Counted from the first letter of the stretch, positions 1-6,093 are shown. The stretch is DNA of 6,313 nt from Alphaproteobacteria bacterium (GCA_026984595.1 JALSRW010000633.1:1-6313), one strand, 5' to 3'. Notes: generated from the letters alone by a model not told the origin. Numbers and translations are program-made.

Positions 1-1218
1 AGCGCGGCCGGGATCTCGGCCGTGTTGCTGATCCTCTTCACTTGGCTGGTGCTCGGCTTCAACGAACCGGTCTACGAAGCGAAGGTCGGCGAGCGGGTAC
101 TGTCCACCTTCACCGGCCTCAACGTCTACTACTCGAGCCTGGTCGGCCTGCTGGTCACCGGCCTGATCATGTGGATCACCGACTACTACACCGGCACCCT
201 GCACCGGCCGGTGCAGCAGATCGCCAAGGCCTCGACCACCGGCCACGCCACCAACATCATCCAGGGCCTGGCGGTGTCGCTGGAGGCCACCGCACTGCCG
301 GTGCTGGTGATCGCCGGCGGCATCCTCCTCGCCTATCTGAATGCCGGCATCTACGGCATCTCCATCGCCGCCACCACCATGCTCGCCCTGACCGGGGTGG
401 TGGTCACCCTGGACGCCTACGGTCCGGTCACCGACAATGCCGGCGGCATCGCCGAGATGGCCGAACTGCCCCAGGAAGTGCGACAGGTGACCGATGCGCT
501 GGATGCGGTCGGCAATACCACCAAGGCGGTGACCAAGGGCTACGCCATCGCCTCGGCGGGGCTCGCGGCGATCGTGCTGTTCGTGGCCTATGTCAACGAT
601 CTCCAGCATTTCTTCCCGGATCTCGACGTCACCTTCACCCTCTCCGATCCCTTCGTGGTGGTCGGCCTCTTTCTCGGCGGCCTGCTGCCCTTCCTGTTCA
701 CCTCGCTGGCGATGCAGGCGGTGGGACGGGCGGCCGGTGCCATCGTCGAGGAGGTACGCCGCCAGTTCCGCGAAAATCCGGGCATCATGGAGGGCACCTC
801 CAAGCCCGATTACGGCCGCGCCGTCGACATGCTGACCAAGGCGGGCATCCGGGAGATGATCCTGCCCTCCCTGCTGCCGGTGTTCTCGCCGATCCTGGTC
901 TATTTCGTGATTGCCTGGATCGCCGGCCGCGAGGCCGCCTTCACCACCGTCGGCGCGCTGCTGCTCGGTACCATCGTCACCGGGTTGTTCGTGGCCATCT
1001 CCATGACCTCCGGCGGCGGCGCCTGGGACAATGCCAAGAAGTTCATCGAGGACGGCAACTATGGCGGCAAGGGGTCGGATGCCCACAAGGCGGCGGTGAC
1101 CGGCGACACGGTCGGCGATCCGTACAAGGACACCGCCGGTCCGGCGATCAACCCGATGATCAAGATCACCAACATCGTCGCCCTGCTGCTGCTCTCCGCG
1201 CTGGCCGCGGCGGCCTGA
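1..1218 (+). CDS. hppA: Membrane-bound proton-translocating pyrophosphatase, C-terminal part (5' end outside window)
   Basis: Hydrolyses pyrophosphate and uses the energy to pump H+ across the membrane. The frame is open from base 1 (reading S-A-A-G-I-S) to the TGA at 1216-1218, giving 405 residues. The family is usually about 670-720 residues, so roughly the first 40% is missing; a GTG at 22 is internal, not the start. Family motifs seen: DNAGGIAEM (from about 433), GNTTKAVTKG (511-540), GGGAWDNAKKFIEDG (from about 1012) and GDTVGDPYKDTAGPAINPM (from about 1102), separated by several hydrophobic membrane segments and ending in a hydrophobic tail. The Lys right after GNTT (codon 523-525) and the Thr three residues later (532-534) are the residues known to mark the K+-independent H+-pumping subfamily. 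The Na+-pump determinants lie upstream, outside the window. The gene converges on bamE across a 54-bp gap filled by a hairpin. Confidence 0.97.
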   Translation, partial: SAAGISAVLLILFTWLVLGFNEPVYEAKVGERVLSTFTGLNVYYSSLVGLLVTGLIMWITDYYTGTLHRPVQQIAKASTTGHATNIIQGLAVSLEATALPVLVIAGGILLAYLNAGIYGISIAATTMLALTGVVVTLDAYGPVTDNAGGIAEMAELPQEVRQVTDALDAVGNTTKAVTKGYAIASAGLAAIVLFVAYVNDLQHFFPDLDVTFTLSDPFVVVGLFLGGLLPFLFTSLAMQAVGRAAGAIVEEVRRQFRENPGIMEGTSKPDYGRAVDMLTKAGIREMILPSLLPVFSPILVYFVIAWIAGREAAFTTVGALLLGTIVTGLFVAISMTSGGGAWDNAKKFIEDGNYGGKGSDAHKAAVTGDTVGDPYKDTAGPAINPMIKITNIVALLLLSALAAAA

Positions 1219-1242
1219 GGGGGACCATGGCGTGACGAGGGG

Positions 1243-1268
1243 ACGGCCCGGCCACCGTGCCGGGCCGT
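1243..1268. terminator. Hairpin between convergent hppA and bamE, probable bidirectional terminator
   Basis: ACGGCCCGG (1243-1251) and CCGGGCCGT (1260-1268) form a perfect 9-bp GC-rich stem with an 8-nt loop; one further C-G pair can close the loop to 6 nt. It fills the short gap between two convergent stop codons, where a bidirectional terminator is expected. Neither side has a real T-tract (only TTCGCTT on the plus side), so termination efficiency is uncertain. Confidence 0.6.
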
Positions 1269-1272
1269 TCGC

Positions 1273-1728
1273 TTACGGCCGGGTGTTCTCGCGGCTGCGC
1301 GAGAAGCGTCCGATATTGCCGATCAACTGCTCGATCAACGACAGCTCGTTGCCCATCGTCGGCGTCCGGTCGTCGACCGGCTCGACGGCGCGTGCCTGCT
1401 CGAGACCGCGCTCCTTTACCTGCTCGACGATGCCGCGATCGTCGAACACGACGATGAGCACCCGCTGGTCGGTGACCTGCTTCTGGTAGAACGACCTTTT
1501 CTCGACGGTCTGGGTGACATAGTACCAGCGGCGATCGTCGAAGGTGGCAGTGGCCGAGGGCGAGCCCATCAGCCGCAGCACCTCCTCCTTGGAGGTGACA
1601 CCCGGGCGGATACGGGACACCGCCTCGGGATCGATGCGCTGGCCGTGCTGCTGGACGGTCGGTGCACAGGCCCCGACCAGAAGACCGAGAGCGAGAGTGG
1701 CCGTACGGAGGAACACCGGAATCGTCAT
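1273..1728 (-). CDS. bamE: Outer membrane protein assembly factor BamE (SmpA/OmlA lipoprotein)
   Basis: Small lipoprotein of the BAM complex, which folds beta-barrel proteins into the outer membrane from the periplasmic side. Of 151 residues, 1-20 form a lipoprotein signal (MTIPVFLRT then a hydrophobic stretch) ending in the lipobox V-G-A-C with Cys21 as the lipidation site. Residue +2 is Ala, not Asp, which fits outer-membrane sorting. The BamE fold follows: RIRPGVTSKEEVLRLMGSPS, then F-D-D-R-R-W-Y-Y-V and FDDRGIVEQV. The tail GNELSLIEQLIGNIGRFS matches the end typical of alphaproteobacterial BamE. The start at 1728 was chosen because the signal peptide begins there; an in-frame ATG at 1797 would put a 23-residue non-signal extension in front. 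The ribosome binding site is weak (AGG, 5 nt before ATG). It is divergent from the chaperone gene at 1821 across 92 bp. Confidence 0.93.
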   Translation of the reverse strand: MTIPVFLRTATLALGLLVGACAPTVQQHGQRIDPEAVSRIRPGVTSKEEVLRLMGSPSATATFDDRRWYYVTQTVEKRSFYQKQVTDQRVLIVVFDDRGIVEQVKERGLEQARAVEPVDDRTPTMGNELSLIEQLIGNIGRFSRSRENTRP

Positions 1729-1820
1729 AGGGGCCTGTCCGGGCACGGTGAACGAGGGAGATACTGGCGCCATGCGGTTACCACATTCGCGCGGCACTGA
1801 ACAGGCGGAGGCTCGGCGCG

Positions 1821-2390
1821 GTGGCTAGGCCGTTTGCGGGCTGGCGGGAACGGCGCCGCCTTCGACAGCTCGCCTGGCACATCTACCGGCAGGCCGTCGA
1901 ACAGGCCCGCCGGCCCGGATTCTATGCCGCCGGCGGGGTGCCGGACACCGTCGAGGGGCGGTTCGAGCTGATGACCCTGCATGTGCTGCTGCTGTGGCGC
2001 TGGCTGCAGCGGCAGCCCGGAGAGGGCGCCGCGCTGGCCCAGGCGGTGGTCGACGCCTTCTTCACCGACCTCGACCGCAATCTGCGCGAGATGGGGGTGG
2101 GCGATCTCTCGGTGGGCAAGCACGTCAAGCGCATCGCCGGCAGTTTCCTGGCCCGCACCCGCGATCTGTCGGTCGCCCTCGATGCCGGCGATCGAGCGGC
2201 GATCGCGGCAATCCTCGCCCGTAACCTGGGTTGGAGCGAGGCACAGGCCGCGCAGGCCGCCGCCCTCGCCCGCTATGCCCTCGACCAGGATGCGGCCCTG
2301 CGCGAACACGGGCTCGCGCAGGGCGAGGCGCCGGCGCCGCTGTTCGCCGCCGCACCCTTCGCCGGGACCCGGGGTGATGCACGAAGTTGA
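1821..2390 (+). CDS. Ubiquinol-cytochrome c chaperone family protein (Cbp3-like)
   Basis: 189 residues, recognised as the bacterial relative of mitochondrial Cbp3/UQCC1, which helps cytochrome b mature during assembly of the bc1 complex. Family signatures seen: FYAAGGVPDTVEGRFELMTLH at residues 34-54 (split as F-Y, G-V-P-D-T, G-R-F-E, H54) and FFTDLDRNLREMGVGDL at 80-96, followed by a Lys/Arg-rich SVGKHVKR. The rest is helical and Ala-rich, with no signal peptide or membrane segment, so cytoplasmic or peripheral. Start is GTG at 1821, the first start codon in the frame, with GGAG at 1807-1810 ten bases before it. Its stop codon overlaps the -35 of the promoter ahead of yceD, so it is probably a separate unit. 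The role in bc1 assembly is inferred from the eukaryotic family and has less direct evidence in bacteria. Confidence 0.88.
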   Translation: MARPFAGWRERRRLRQLAWHIYRQAVEQARRPGFYAAGGVPDTVEGRFELMTLHVLLLWRWLQRQPGEGAALAQAVVDAFFTDLDRNLREMGVGDLSVGKHVKRIAGSFLARTRDLSVALDAGDRAAIAAILARNLGWSEAQAAQAAALARYALDQDAALREHGLAQGEAPAPLFAAAPFAGTRGDARS

Positions 2391-2415
2391 CCTATTCCTC
2401 CCGGCACTCTAATTT
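2387..2415 (+). promoter_or_regulatory. Sigma70-like promoter for the yceD-plsX-fabH unit
   Basis: TTGACC (2387-2392), a 17-nt spacer, then TAATTT (2410-2415). The -35 box matches the consensus at 5 of 6 positions; the -10 box keeps the key T, A and final T. Predicted transcription start is near 2422, giving a leader of about 100 nt. It is one of the few AT-containing stretches in this GC-rich DNA and overlaps the TGA of the preceding gene. Confidence 0.5.
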
Positions 2416-2457
2416 GCGGTATCGCTGACATTCCTGGGAAGGTTGGAGGAACCGGCC

Positions 2458-2475
2458 GTCGACCCGCCGGTCGAC
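2458..2475 (+). other. Hairpin in the yceD leader
   Basis: GTCGACC (2458-2464) and GGTCGAC (2469-2475) form a perfect 7-bp stem with a CGCC loop, inside the predicted leader and about 45 nt before the yceD start. A competing 6-bp stem, ACCGGC (2451-2456) with GCCGGT (2466-2471), shares bases with it, so the two are mutually exclusive. No T-tract follows, so it is not a classic terminator. Confidence 0.35.
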
Positions 2476-2520
2476 ACATCGGGTTTGCCATCGTTCGCTG
2501 CATGACCCGGGAGCACCCTC

Positions 2521-3048
2521 TTGATCGCAACGCATGAATTCTCGAGATTGTTCGACCTCGCCGAGCTGCATTCGGACGATGTCGCCTTCGAGATCGCGGC
2601 CGCGCCCGACGAGCGCAGTGCGGTGGCCCGCCGGCTCGACCTTCTGCAGCTCGACGAGTTGATCGCCAAAGGTACGGTGGCGATGGCCAGCGGCGGCGTG
2701 GTCCGTGTGCGCGGCGCGTTGCAGGCCCGCCTCCGTCAGCGCTGCGTGGTGACCCTGGAGCCGGTCGCGGCCGAACTCGATGCCGAGTTCGACCGGCTGT
2801 TCCTGCGCAGCGGCTCGCTCGGTGCCGAGGTCGTCGTCGACCCCGAGGAAGAGGAACCGGAGCCGCTGCTGGGCGACCTGCTGGATCTCGGCGAACTGGT
2901 CACCGAGGAGCTGGCCTTGGCGATTGATCCATATCCGCGCAGGCCCGATGCCGAGAGCTACCTGGCGCGCTATGGAACCTCCGCGGATGCCGGGGGCGGA
3001 GCCGGGCCACTGGCCGAGGCTCTGCGCCGGCTGAGCAGGAACGACTGA
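2521..3048 (+). CDS. yceD: YceD / DUF177 family protein (23S rRNA accumulation protein)
   Basis: 175 residues, the usual size for the family, soluble and acidic. YceD relatives are linked to 23S rRNA and ribosomal subunit accumulation; the biochemical activity is not established. The core has C75-V-V-T78-L-E-P81-V, matching the family C-x-x-T/C-x-x-P pattern. An acidic linker (DPEEEEPEPLL) follows, then the conserved block DLGELVTEELALAIDPYPRRP at 122-142 (D122-L-G-E-L, P137, P139). Start is TTG at 2521: GGGAG at 2509-2513 lies 7 nt upstream, an in-frame stop sits at 2503-2505, and the nearby ATGs at 2502 and 2534 are in other frames. In many bacteria rpmF (ribosomal protein L32) lies between yceD and plsX. 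Here the 83-nt gap holds a hairpin instead and no rpmF. Confidence 0.9.
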   Translation: MIATHEFSRLFDLAELHSDDVAFEIAAAPDERSAVARRLDLLQLDELIAKGTVAMASGGVVRVRGALQARLRQRCVVTLEPVAAELDAEFDRLFLRSGSLGAEVVVDPEEEEPEPLLGDLLDLGELVTEELALAIDPYPRRPDAESYLARYGTSADAGGGAGPLAEALRRLSRND

Positions 3049-3085
3049 GGACCGCTCGCGGTGACGGGCCAGGGAAGCTGCGTTT

Positions 3086-3113
3086 CGCTCCCGGCCGATC
3101 CCGGCCGGGGGCG
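3086..3113 (+). other. Strong hairpin in the yceD-plsX gap
   Basis: CGCTCCCGGCC (3086-3096) pairs with GGCCGGGGGCG (3103-3113) around a GATCCC loop: 11 bp with a single T-G wobble. It lies 18 nt before the plsX ATG. No T-tract follows, so a mid-operon mRNA processing, stability or translation element is more likely than a terminator. Confidence 0.45.
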
Positions 3114-3131
3114 GGTTCGGATGGGACGGTC

Positions 3132-4181
3132 ATGAGCCTCATCATCGCCCTCGATGCGATGGGCGGGGACCACGCACCCGATATCGTGATCGACGGTGCG
3201 GCCAAGGCCCTGCGCCAGACTCCCGGTCTGCGCTTCCTGCTGTTCGGCGACGAACAGCAGGTTGCACCCTTGCTGAACCGACATCCGGCGCTGGCCGCCG
3301 CCACCGAGCTGCGCCACACGGCCGAAGCCGTTTCGCCCGATGCCAAGCCCAGCCAGGCGCTGCGGCAGGGACGACGGAGCAGCATGCGGTTGGCCATCGA
3401 TGCGGTCAAGGGGGGCGAGGCGGCGGCGGCGGTGTCGGCCGGCAATACCGGTGCCCTGATGGCGATGGCCAAATACGTGTTGAAGACCCTGCCCGGCGTC
3501 GACCGGCCGGCCATCGCCGCATTGCTGCCCACCCGCCGGGAGCCGGTGGTGATGCTCGATCTCGGGGCGAACATCGATTGCGGCCCCGAGCATCTCTTCC
3601 AGTTCGCGGTGATGGGCGAGGTCTATGCCCGCGCGGTCCTGAATATCGACAAGCCGAGGGTCGGCATCCTCAATGTCGGCACCGAGGAGGTCAAGGGCGA
3701 CAGCGTCGTACGGACGGCGGCGGCGCTCATTCGCGACAGCGGTCTGGCGATCCATTATTCCGGCTTCGTCGAAGGCAGCAACGTCGCCGAGGGCCGGGTC
3801 CATGTGGTGGTCACCGACGGTTTCACCGGCAATGTCGCGCTCAAGATCACCGAGGGGACGGCACGCCTGTTCAGTGCCGCCCTGCGCCAGGCCTTCCGTT
3901 CGGACTGGCGGGCGCGCCTGGGTTATCTGCTCGCCCGCCCCGCCCTCGCCCGCATGCGCGAACGTTTCGATCCCCGCCTCTACAACGGTGCCATGTTCCT
4001 GGGCCTCAACGGGGTGGTGGTGAAAAGCCACGGCGGGACCGACGCGGTGGGCTTCGCGGCGGCCATCGCCGCCGCCATCCAGCTCGTCGAGCAGGGCACG
4101 AACGAGCGCATCATCGCCGAAATGCACGCCGTCGGCACGGGAGCCGGCAGGGTCGGCAGCCGCAAGGTGGCCGCCTCGTGA
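3132..4181 (+). CDS. plsX: Phosphate acyltransferase PlsX
   Basis: Converts acyl-ACP plus phosphate to acyl-phosphate, the acyl donor for PlsY in the first step of phospholipid synthesis; a peripheral membrane enzyme. The full 349 residues are present, within the normal family range. Motifs: IALDAMGGDHAPDIVIDGA from residue 5 (D8-A-M-G-G-D-H14), VSAGNTGALMAMAK from 101, LDLGANIDC from 142, NVGTEEVKGDS from 181, GFVEGSN from 211, VTDGFTGNVALK from 228, and KSHGGTD from 318. All conserved blocks are intact and in order. The ATG at 3132 begins directly at the conserved MSLIIALDAMGGD start, though its Shine-Dalgarno is poor (GGGACGG). The stop TGA overlaps the GTG of fabH, so the two are probably translationally coupled. 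Confidence 0.98.
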   Translation: MSLIIALDAMGGDHAPDIVIDGAAKALRQTPGLRFLLFGDEQQVAPLLNRHPALAAATELRHTAEAVSPDAKPSQALRQGRRSSMRLAIDAVKGGEAAAAVSAGNTGALMAMAKYVLKTLPGVDRPAIAALLPTRREPVVMLDLGANIDCGPEHLFQFAVMGEVYARAVLNIDKPRVGILNVGTEEVKGDSVVRTAAALIRDSGLAIHYSGFVEGSNVAEGRVHVVVTDGFTGNVALKITEGTARLFSAALRQAFRSDWRARLGYLLARPALARMRERFDPRLYNGAMFLGLNGVVVKSHGGTDAVGFAAAIAAAIQLVEQGTNERIIAEMHAVGTGAGRVGSRKVAAS

Positions 4182-5158
4182 GTTCCTGCGTGCGGGCGGT
4201 GGTCCGCGGGGTCGGCGCACGCCTGCCCGAGCGGATCGTCACCAATGACGAGCTGTCGGAACGGGTCGATACCTCCGATCGCTGGATCCGCGAGCGCACC
4301 GGCATCCACCAGAGACACATCGCCGCCGAGGGCGAGCTGACCTCGGATCTGGCGGTGGCCGCCGCCCGCCGGGCGCTGGAGCGGGCCGGACGCCGGCCCG
4401 AGGATGTCGATCTGCTGCTGGTCGCGACATCCACCCCCGACAACACCTTTCCCGCCACCGCCACCGCCGTGCAGCGCAAACTCGGCATCGGCCCGGCGAT
4501 GGCCTTCGACATGCAGGCGGTGTGTGCCGGCTATGTCTACGCGCTGACCATGGCCGAGGCACTGCTTTGCTGCGGCCGCGCCCGCCGGGCGCTGGTGATC
4601 GGGGCCGAGACCTTCTCGCGCATCCTCGACTGGGAGGACCGTGCCACCTGCGTGCTGTTCGGCGACGGCGCCGGGGCGCTGCTGCTGGAGGCCGAGGAGG
4701 GCACCGGTACCATGCTGGATCGCGGCATTCTCGCCGCCACCCTGTCCGCCGACGGCCGTCATTACGAGCATCTCTACGTCGATGGGGGTCCCTCCTCGAG
4801 CGGCACCGTCGGGCATCTGCGGATGAACGGTCGGGAAGTGTTCCGCCATGCGGTGGCGGTGCTGGTTTCCAGCGCCCACCGGGCCTGTGCCGATCTCGGT
4901 ATCACCCCCGCCGAGATCGACTGGTTCGTGCCCCATCAGGCCAACCGGCGGATCATCGAGGCAGTCGCCAAACGCCTGGAGATTCCCGCCGAACGGGTGG
5001 TAGCGACCGTCGATCGCCACGCCAACACCTCCGCCGCCTCCATCCCGCTGGCCCTGGAACACGCCTGGCGCGAGGGCCGGCTGCGGCCGGGCGATCTGGT
5101 GCTGGCCTCGGCGATCGGCGGCGGCTTCGCCTGGGGATCGCTGCTGCTGCGCTGGTAG
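4178..5158 (+). CDS. fabH: Beta-ketoacyl-ACP synthase III (FabH)
   Basis: Condenses acetyl-CoA with malonyl-ACP to start type II fatty-acid synthesis in the cytoplasm. 326 residues, full family length. The catalytic triad is visible: Cys116 in DMQAVCAGYVYAL, His253 in VPHQANRRI and Asn283 in HANTSAAS. The 30-residue His-Asn spacing equals that of E. coli FabH. Other family marks are RTGIHQRHIA near 40-48, the FGDGAGALLL block and the C-terminal GGGFAWGS. The start is the GTG at 4178, overlapping the plsX stop as GTGA, with AAGGTGG at 4164-4170 seven bases upstream. The frame stays open far upstream, but that part is antiparallel noise inside plsX and does not resemble FabH. Pairing with plsX couples initiation of fatty-acid synthesis to its use in phospholipids. 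Confidence 0.98.
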   Translation: MSSCVRAVVRGVGARLPERIVTNDELSERVDTSDRWIRERTGIHQRHIAAEGELTSDLAVAAARRALERAGRRPEDVDLLLVATSTPDNTFPATATAVQRKLGIGPAMAFDMQAVCAGYVYALTMAEALLCCGRARRALVIGAETFSRILDWEDRATCVLFGDGAGALLLEAEEGTGTMLDRGILAATLSADGRHYEHLYVDGGPSSSGTVGHLRMNGREVFRHAVAVLVSSAHRACADLGITPAEIDWFVPHQANRRIIEAVAKRLEIPAERVVATVDRHANTSAASIPLALEHAWREGRLRPGDLVLASAIGGGFAWGSLLLRW

Positions 5159-5181
5159 ATTTTCCGTACCGGTCTCGTCTA

Positions 5182-5210
5182 TTGACGCCCAAGCCGATGA
5201 TCCCTAACCT
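5182..5210 (+). promoter_or_regulatory. Sigma70-like promoter for ihfA-merR
   Basis: TTGACG (5182-5187), a 17-nt spacer, then TAACCT (5205-5210). The layout is the same as the candidate promoter ahead of yceD. Predicted transcription start is near 5217, about 30 nt before the ihfA ATG. It suggests ihfA can be transcribed independently of fabH; read-through from fabH is also possible because no terminator is seen between them. Confidence 0.5.
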
Positions 5211-5229
5211 TTTCAGCCGCATGAAAAGG
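5208..5229 (+). promoter_or_regulatory. Perfect inverted repeat over the predicted ihfA transcription start (operator or leader hairpin)
   Basis: CCTTTTCA (5208-5215) and TGAAAAGG (5222-5229) are exact reverse complements separated by GCCGCA. The repeat starts inside the -10 box and covers the predicted +1, ending just before the GGGGAGGAA ribosome binding site. It could be a repressor operator, or a hairpin in the mRNA leader. It is AT-rich compared with its surroundings. Confidence 0.45.
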
Positions 5230-5247
5230 CAGGGGAGGAACGGTCCG

Positions 5248-5547
5248 ATGGCGGGCAAAACGGTGACGCGGGCCCAGCTCGCGGAGGCCGTCTACCAGCA
5301 GGTGGGACTGTCGCGCAGCGAGTCGGCGGAACTGGTCGATGCGATTTTGGAGGAAATCTCCGAATCGCTGGTTCGGGAGGGCACCGTGAAGATCTCGTCC
5401 TTCGGCACGTTCCTGGTCCGCGAGAAGGGCCAGCGCATCGGCCGCAATCCCAAGACCGGCGAAGAGGTTCCGATCCTGCCGCGGCGGGTGCTGGTGTTCC
5501 GCCCCTCGCAGGCGCTCCGGGCGCGCCTCAATCGCGGTCGCGGCTGA
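5248..5547 (+). CDS. ihfA: Integration host factor subunit alpha
   Basis: One half of the IHF heterodimer, a nucleoid protein that binds and sharply bends DNA in transcription, replication and site-specific recombination. The 99 residues match the HU/IHF length. The N-terminal MAGKTVTRAQLAEAVYQQVG, the central VKISSFGTFLVREK and the DNA-binding arm with RIGRNPKTGEEVPI are typical. The following PRRVLVFRPSQALR is characteristic of IHF-alpha rather than HU or IHF-beta. Start ATG at 5248 has a strong GGGGAGGAA site at 5232-5240, 7 nt away. An in-frame ATG at 5221 would place that site inside the gene and add nine unconserved residues. IHF-beta should be encoded elsewhere. It sits between fabH and the MerR gene. 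Confidence 0.97.
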   Translation: MAGKTVTRAQLAEAVYQQVGLSRSESAELVDAILEEISESLVREGTVKISSFGTFLVREKGQRIGRNPKTGEEVPILPRRVLVFRPSQALRARLNRGRG

Positions 5548-5565
5548 GCGCGCGGTACCCGCGGC

Positions 5566-5955
5566 ATGACCGAGCGCCCGGCCAAGGCCTCGACCGCCTT
5601 CCGCACCATCAGCGAGGTCGCCGGGGAACTCGGCGTGGCCCCGCATGTGTTGCGCTTCTGGGAAAGCAAGTTCACCCAGGTCCGTCCTCTCAAGCGGGGC
5701 GGCGGCCGTCGTTACTACCGGCCCGAGGATGTCGAGGTGCTGCGCCAGATCCGGGTGCTGCTCTACGATCAGGGCTACACCATCAAGGGGGCGCAGAAGC
5801 TCCTGCGCCAACGCCGCAGCCGCAGCGGCACCGAGGCCGCGGAGGATCCGGCGGCGACCCCGGCCGAGCCCCGTAAGGGCGCCGCGGGGTTGGCGCCGCT
5901 GGCCCGCGAACTGCGCGCTCTCGCGGCCGAGCTCCGGCAGGAACTGGAGCGCTGA
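5566..5955 (+). CDS. MerR-family transcriptional regulator
   Basis: 129-residue DNA-binding protein with a MerR-type winged helix-turn-helix at the N terminus: FRTISEVAGELGVAPHVLRF at residues 12-31, followed by WESKF and the wing with KRGGGRRYYRPEDVEVLRQI at 43-62. It continues with LLYDQGYTIKGAQKLLRQ. After residue 82 comes an Ala/Pro/Arg-rich, low-conservation linker, then a short helix (PLARELRALAAELRQELER) likely to form the dimerising coiled coil. There is no cysteine and no ligand domain, so it is not a metal sensor of the classical MerR kind; the effector is unknown. This type is a regular neighbour of ihfA in alphaproteobacteria. It starts 18 nt after ihfA with no visible Shine-Dalgarno, suggesting co-transcription and coupled translation. 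Confidence 0.9.
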   Translation: MTERPAKASTAFRTISEVAGELGVAPHVLRFWESKFTQVRPLKRGGGRRYYRPEDVEVLRQIRVLLYDQGYTIKGAQKLLRQRRSRSGTEAAEDPAATPAEPRKGAAGLAPLARELRALAAELRQELER

Positions 5956-5973
5956 ATCCCCGCATTTCCGCCA

Positions 5974-6002
5974 TTGCCGAGCCTCCGGCGGGCTCCTATA
6001 TT
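5974..6002 (+). promoter_or_regulatory. Promoter of the tRNA-Pro gene
   Basis: TTGCCG (5974-5979), a 17-nt spacer and TATATT (5997-6002), the best -10 box in the window. Transcription should start near 6009, about 8 nt before the mature tRNA. The bases just after the -10 (GCGCCTC) are all G/C but one, the discriminator type known from stringently controlled stable-RNA promoters; that control is inferred. Confidence 0.65.
5979..5995 (+). terminator. Possible weak terminator after the MerR gene
   Basis: GAGCC (5979-5983) pairs with GGCTC (5991-5995), plus one T-G pair inside, leaving a 5-nt loop. CTATATT follows rather than a clean T-run. It lies 24 nt past the merR stop and inside the tRNA promoter spacer, so it could end ihfA-merR transcription, or be fortuitous. 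Confidence 0.25.
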
Positions 6003-6016
6003 GCGCCTCGCCTCGG

Positions 6017-6093
6017 CGGAGCGTAGCGCAGCCTGGTAGCGCATCAGTCTGGGGGACTGGGGGTCGCCGGTTCGAATCCGGCCGCTCCGACCA
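6017..6093 (+). tRNA. tRNA-Pro, anticodon GGG
   Basis: Complete 77-nt cloverleaf with encoded CCA. The acceptor stem is CGGAGCG (6017-6023) with CGCTCCG (6083-6089), discriminator A6090 and CCA 6091-6093. The D stem is GCGC (6026-6029) with GCGC (6039-6042). The anticodon stem is TCAGT (6044-6048) with ACTGG (6056-6060), including one T-G pair. The anticodon loop CTGGGGG has anticodon GGG at 6051-6053 and G37 at 6054, as expected for tRNA-Pro. The variable loop is 5 nt; the T arm is GCCGG (6066-6070), TTCGAAT and CCGGC (6078-6082). C at position 1 also fits proline tRNA. It reads CCC, and CCU by wobble. Confidence 0.98.

Noticed and set aside
42..1235. Second plus-strand open frame inside hppA
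   Set aside because: Arg/His/Gly-rich product with no motif, out of frame with a clear pyrophosphatase.
1729..1797. Upstream in-frame ATGs (1797 and 1773) as bamE starts
   Set aside because: They add a non-hydrophobic extension before a good lipoprotein signal peptide beginning at 1728.
2970..4220. Long minus-strand open frame (about 416 codons) opposite plsX
   Set aside because: High GC with strong third-position bias opens antisense frames. The plus strand encodes a complete PlsX, and the antisense product is low-complexity, with no recognisable family.
3980..5062. Long minus-strand open frame opposite fabH
   Set aside because: Same shadow effect; Gly/His/Gln-rich nonsense product over an intact FabH.
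5221..5247. ATG at 5221 as ihfA start
   Set aside because: The strong GGGGAGGAA site would fall inside the coding region, and the extra nine residues are absent from typical IHF-alpha.
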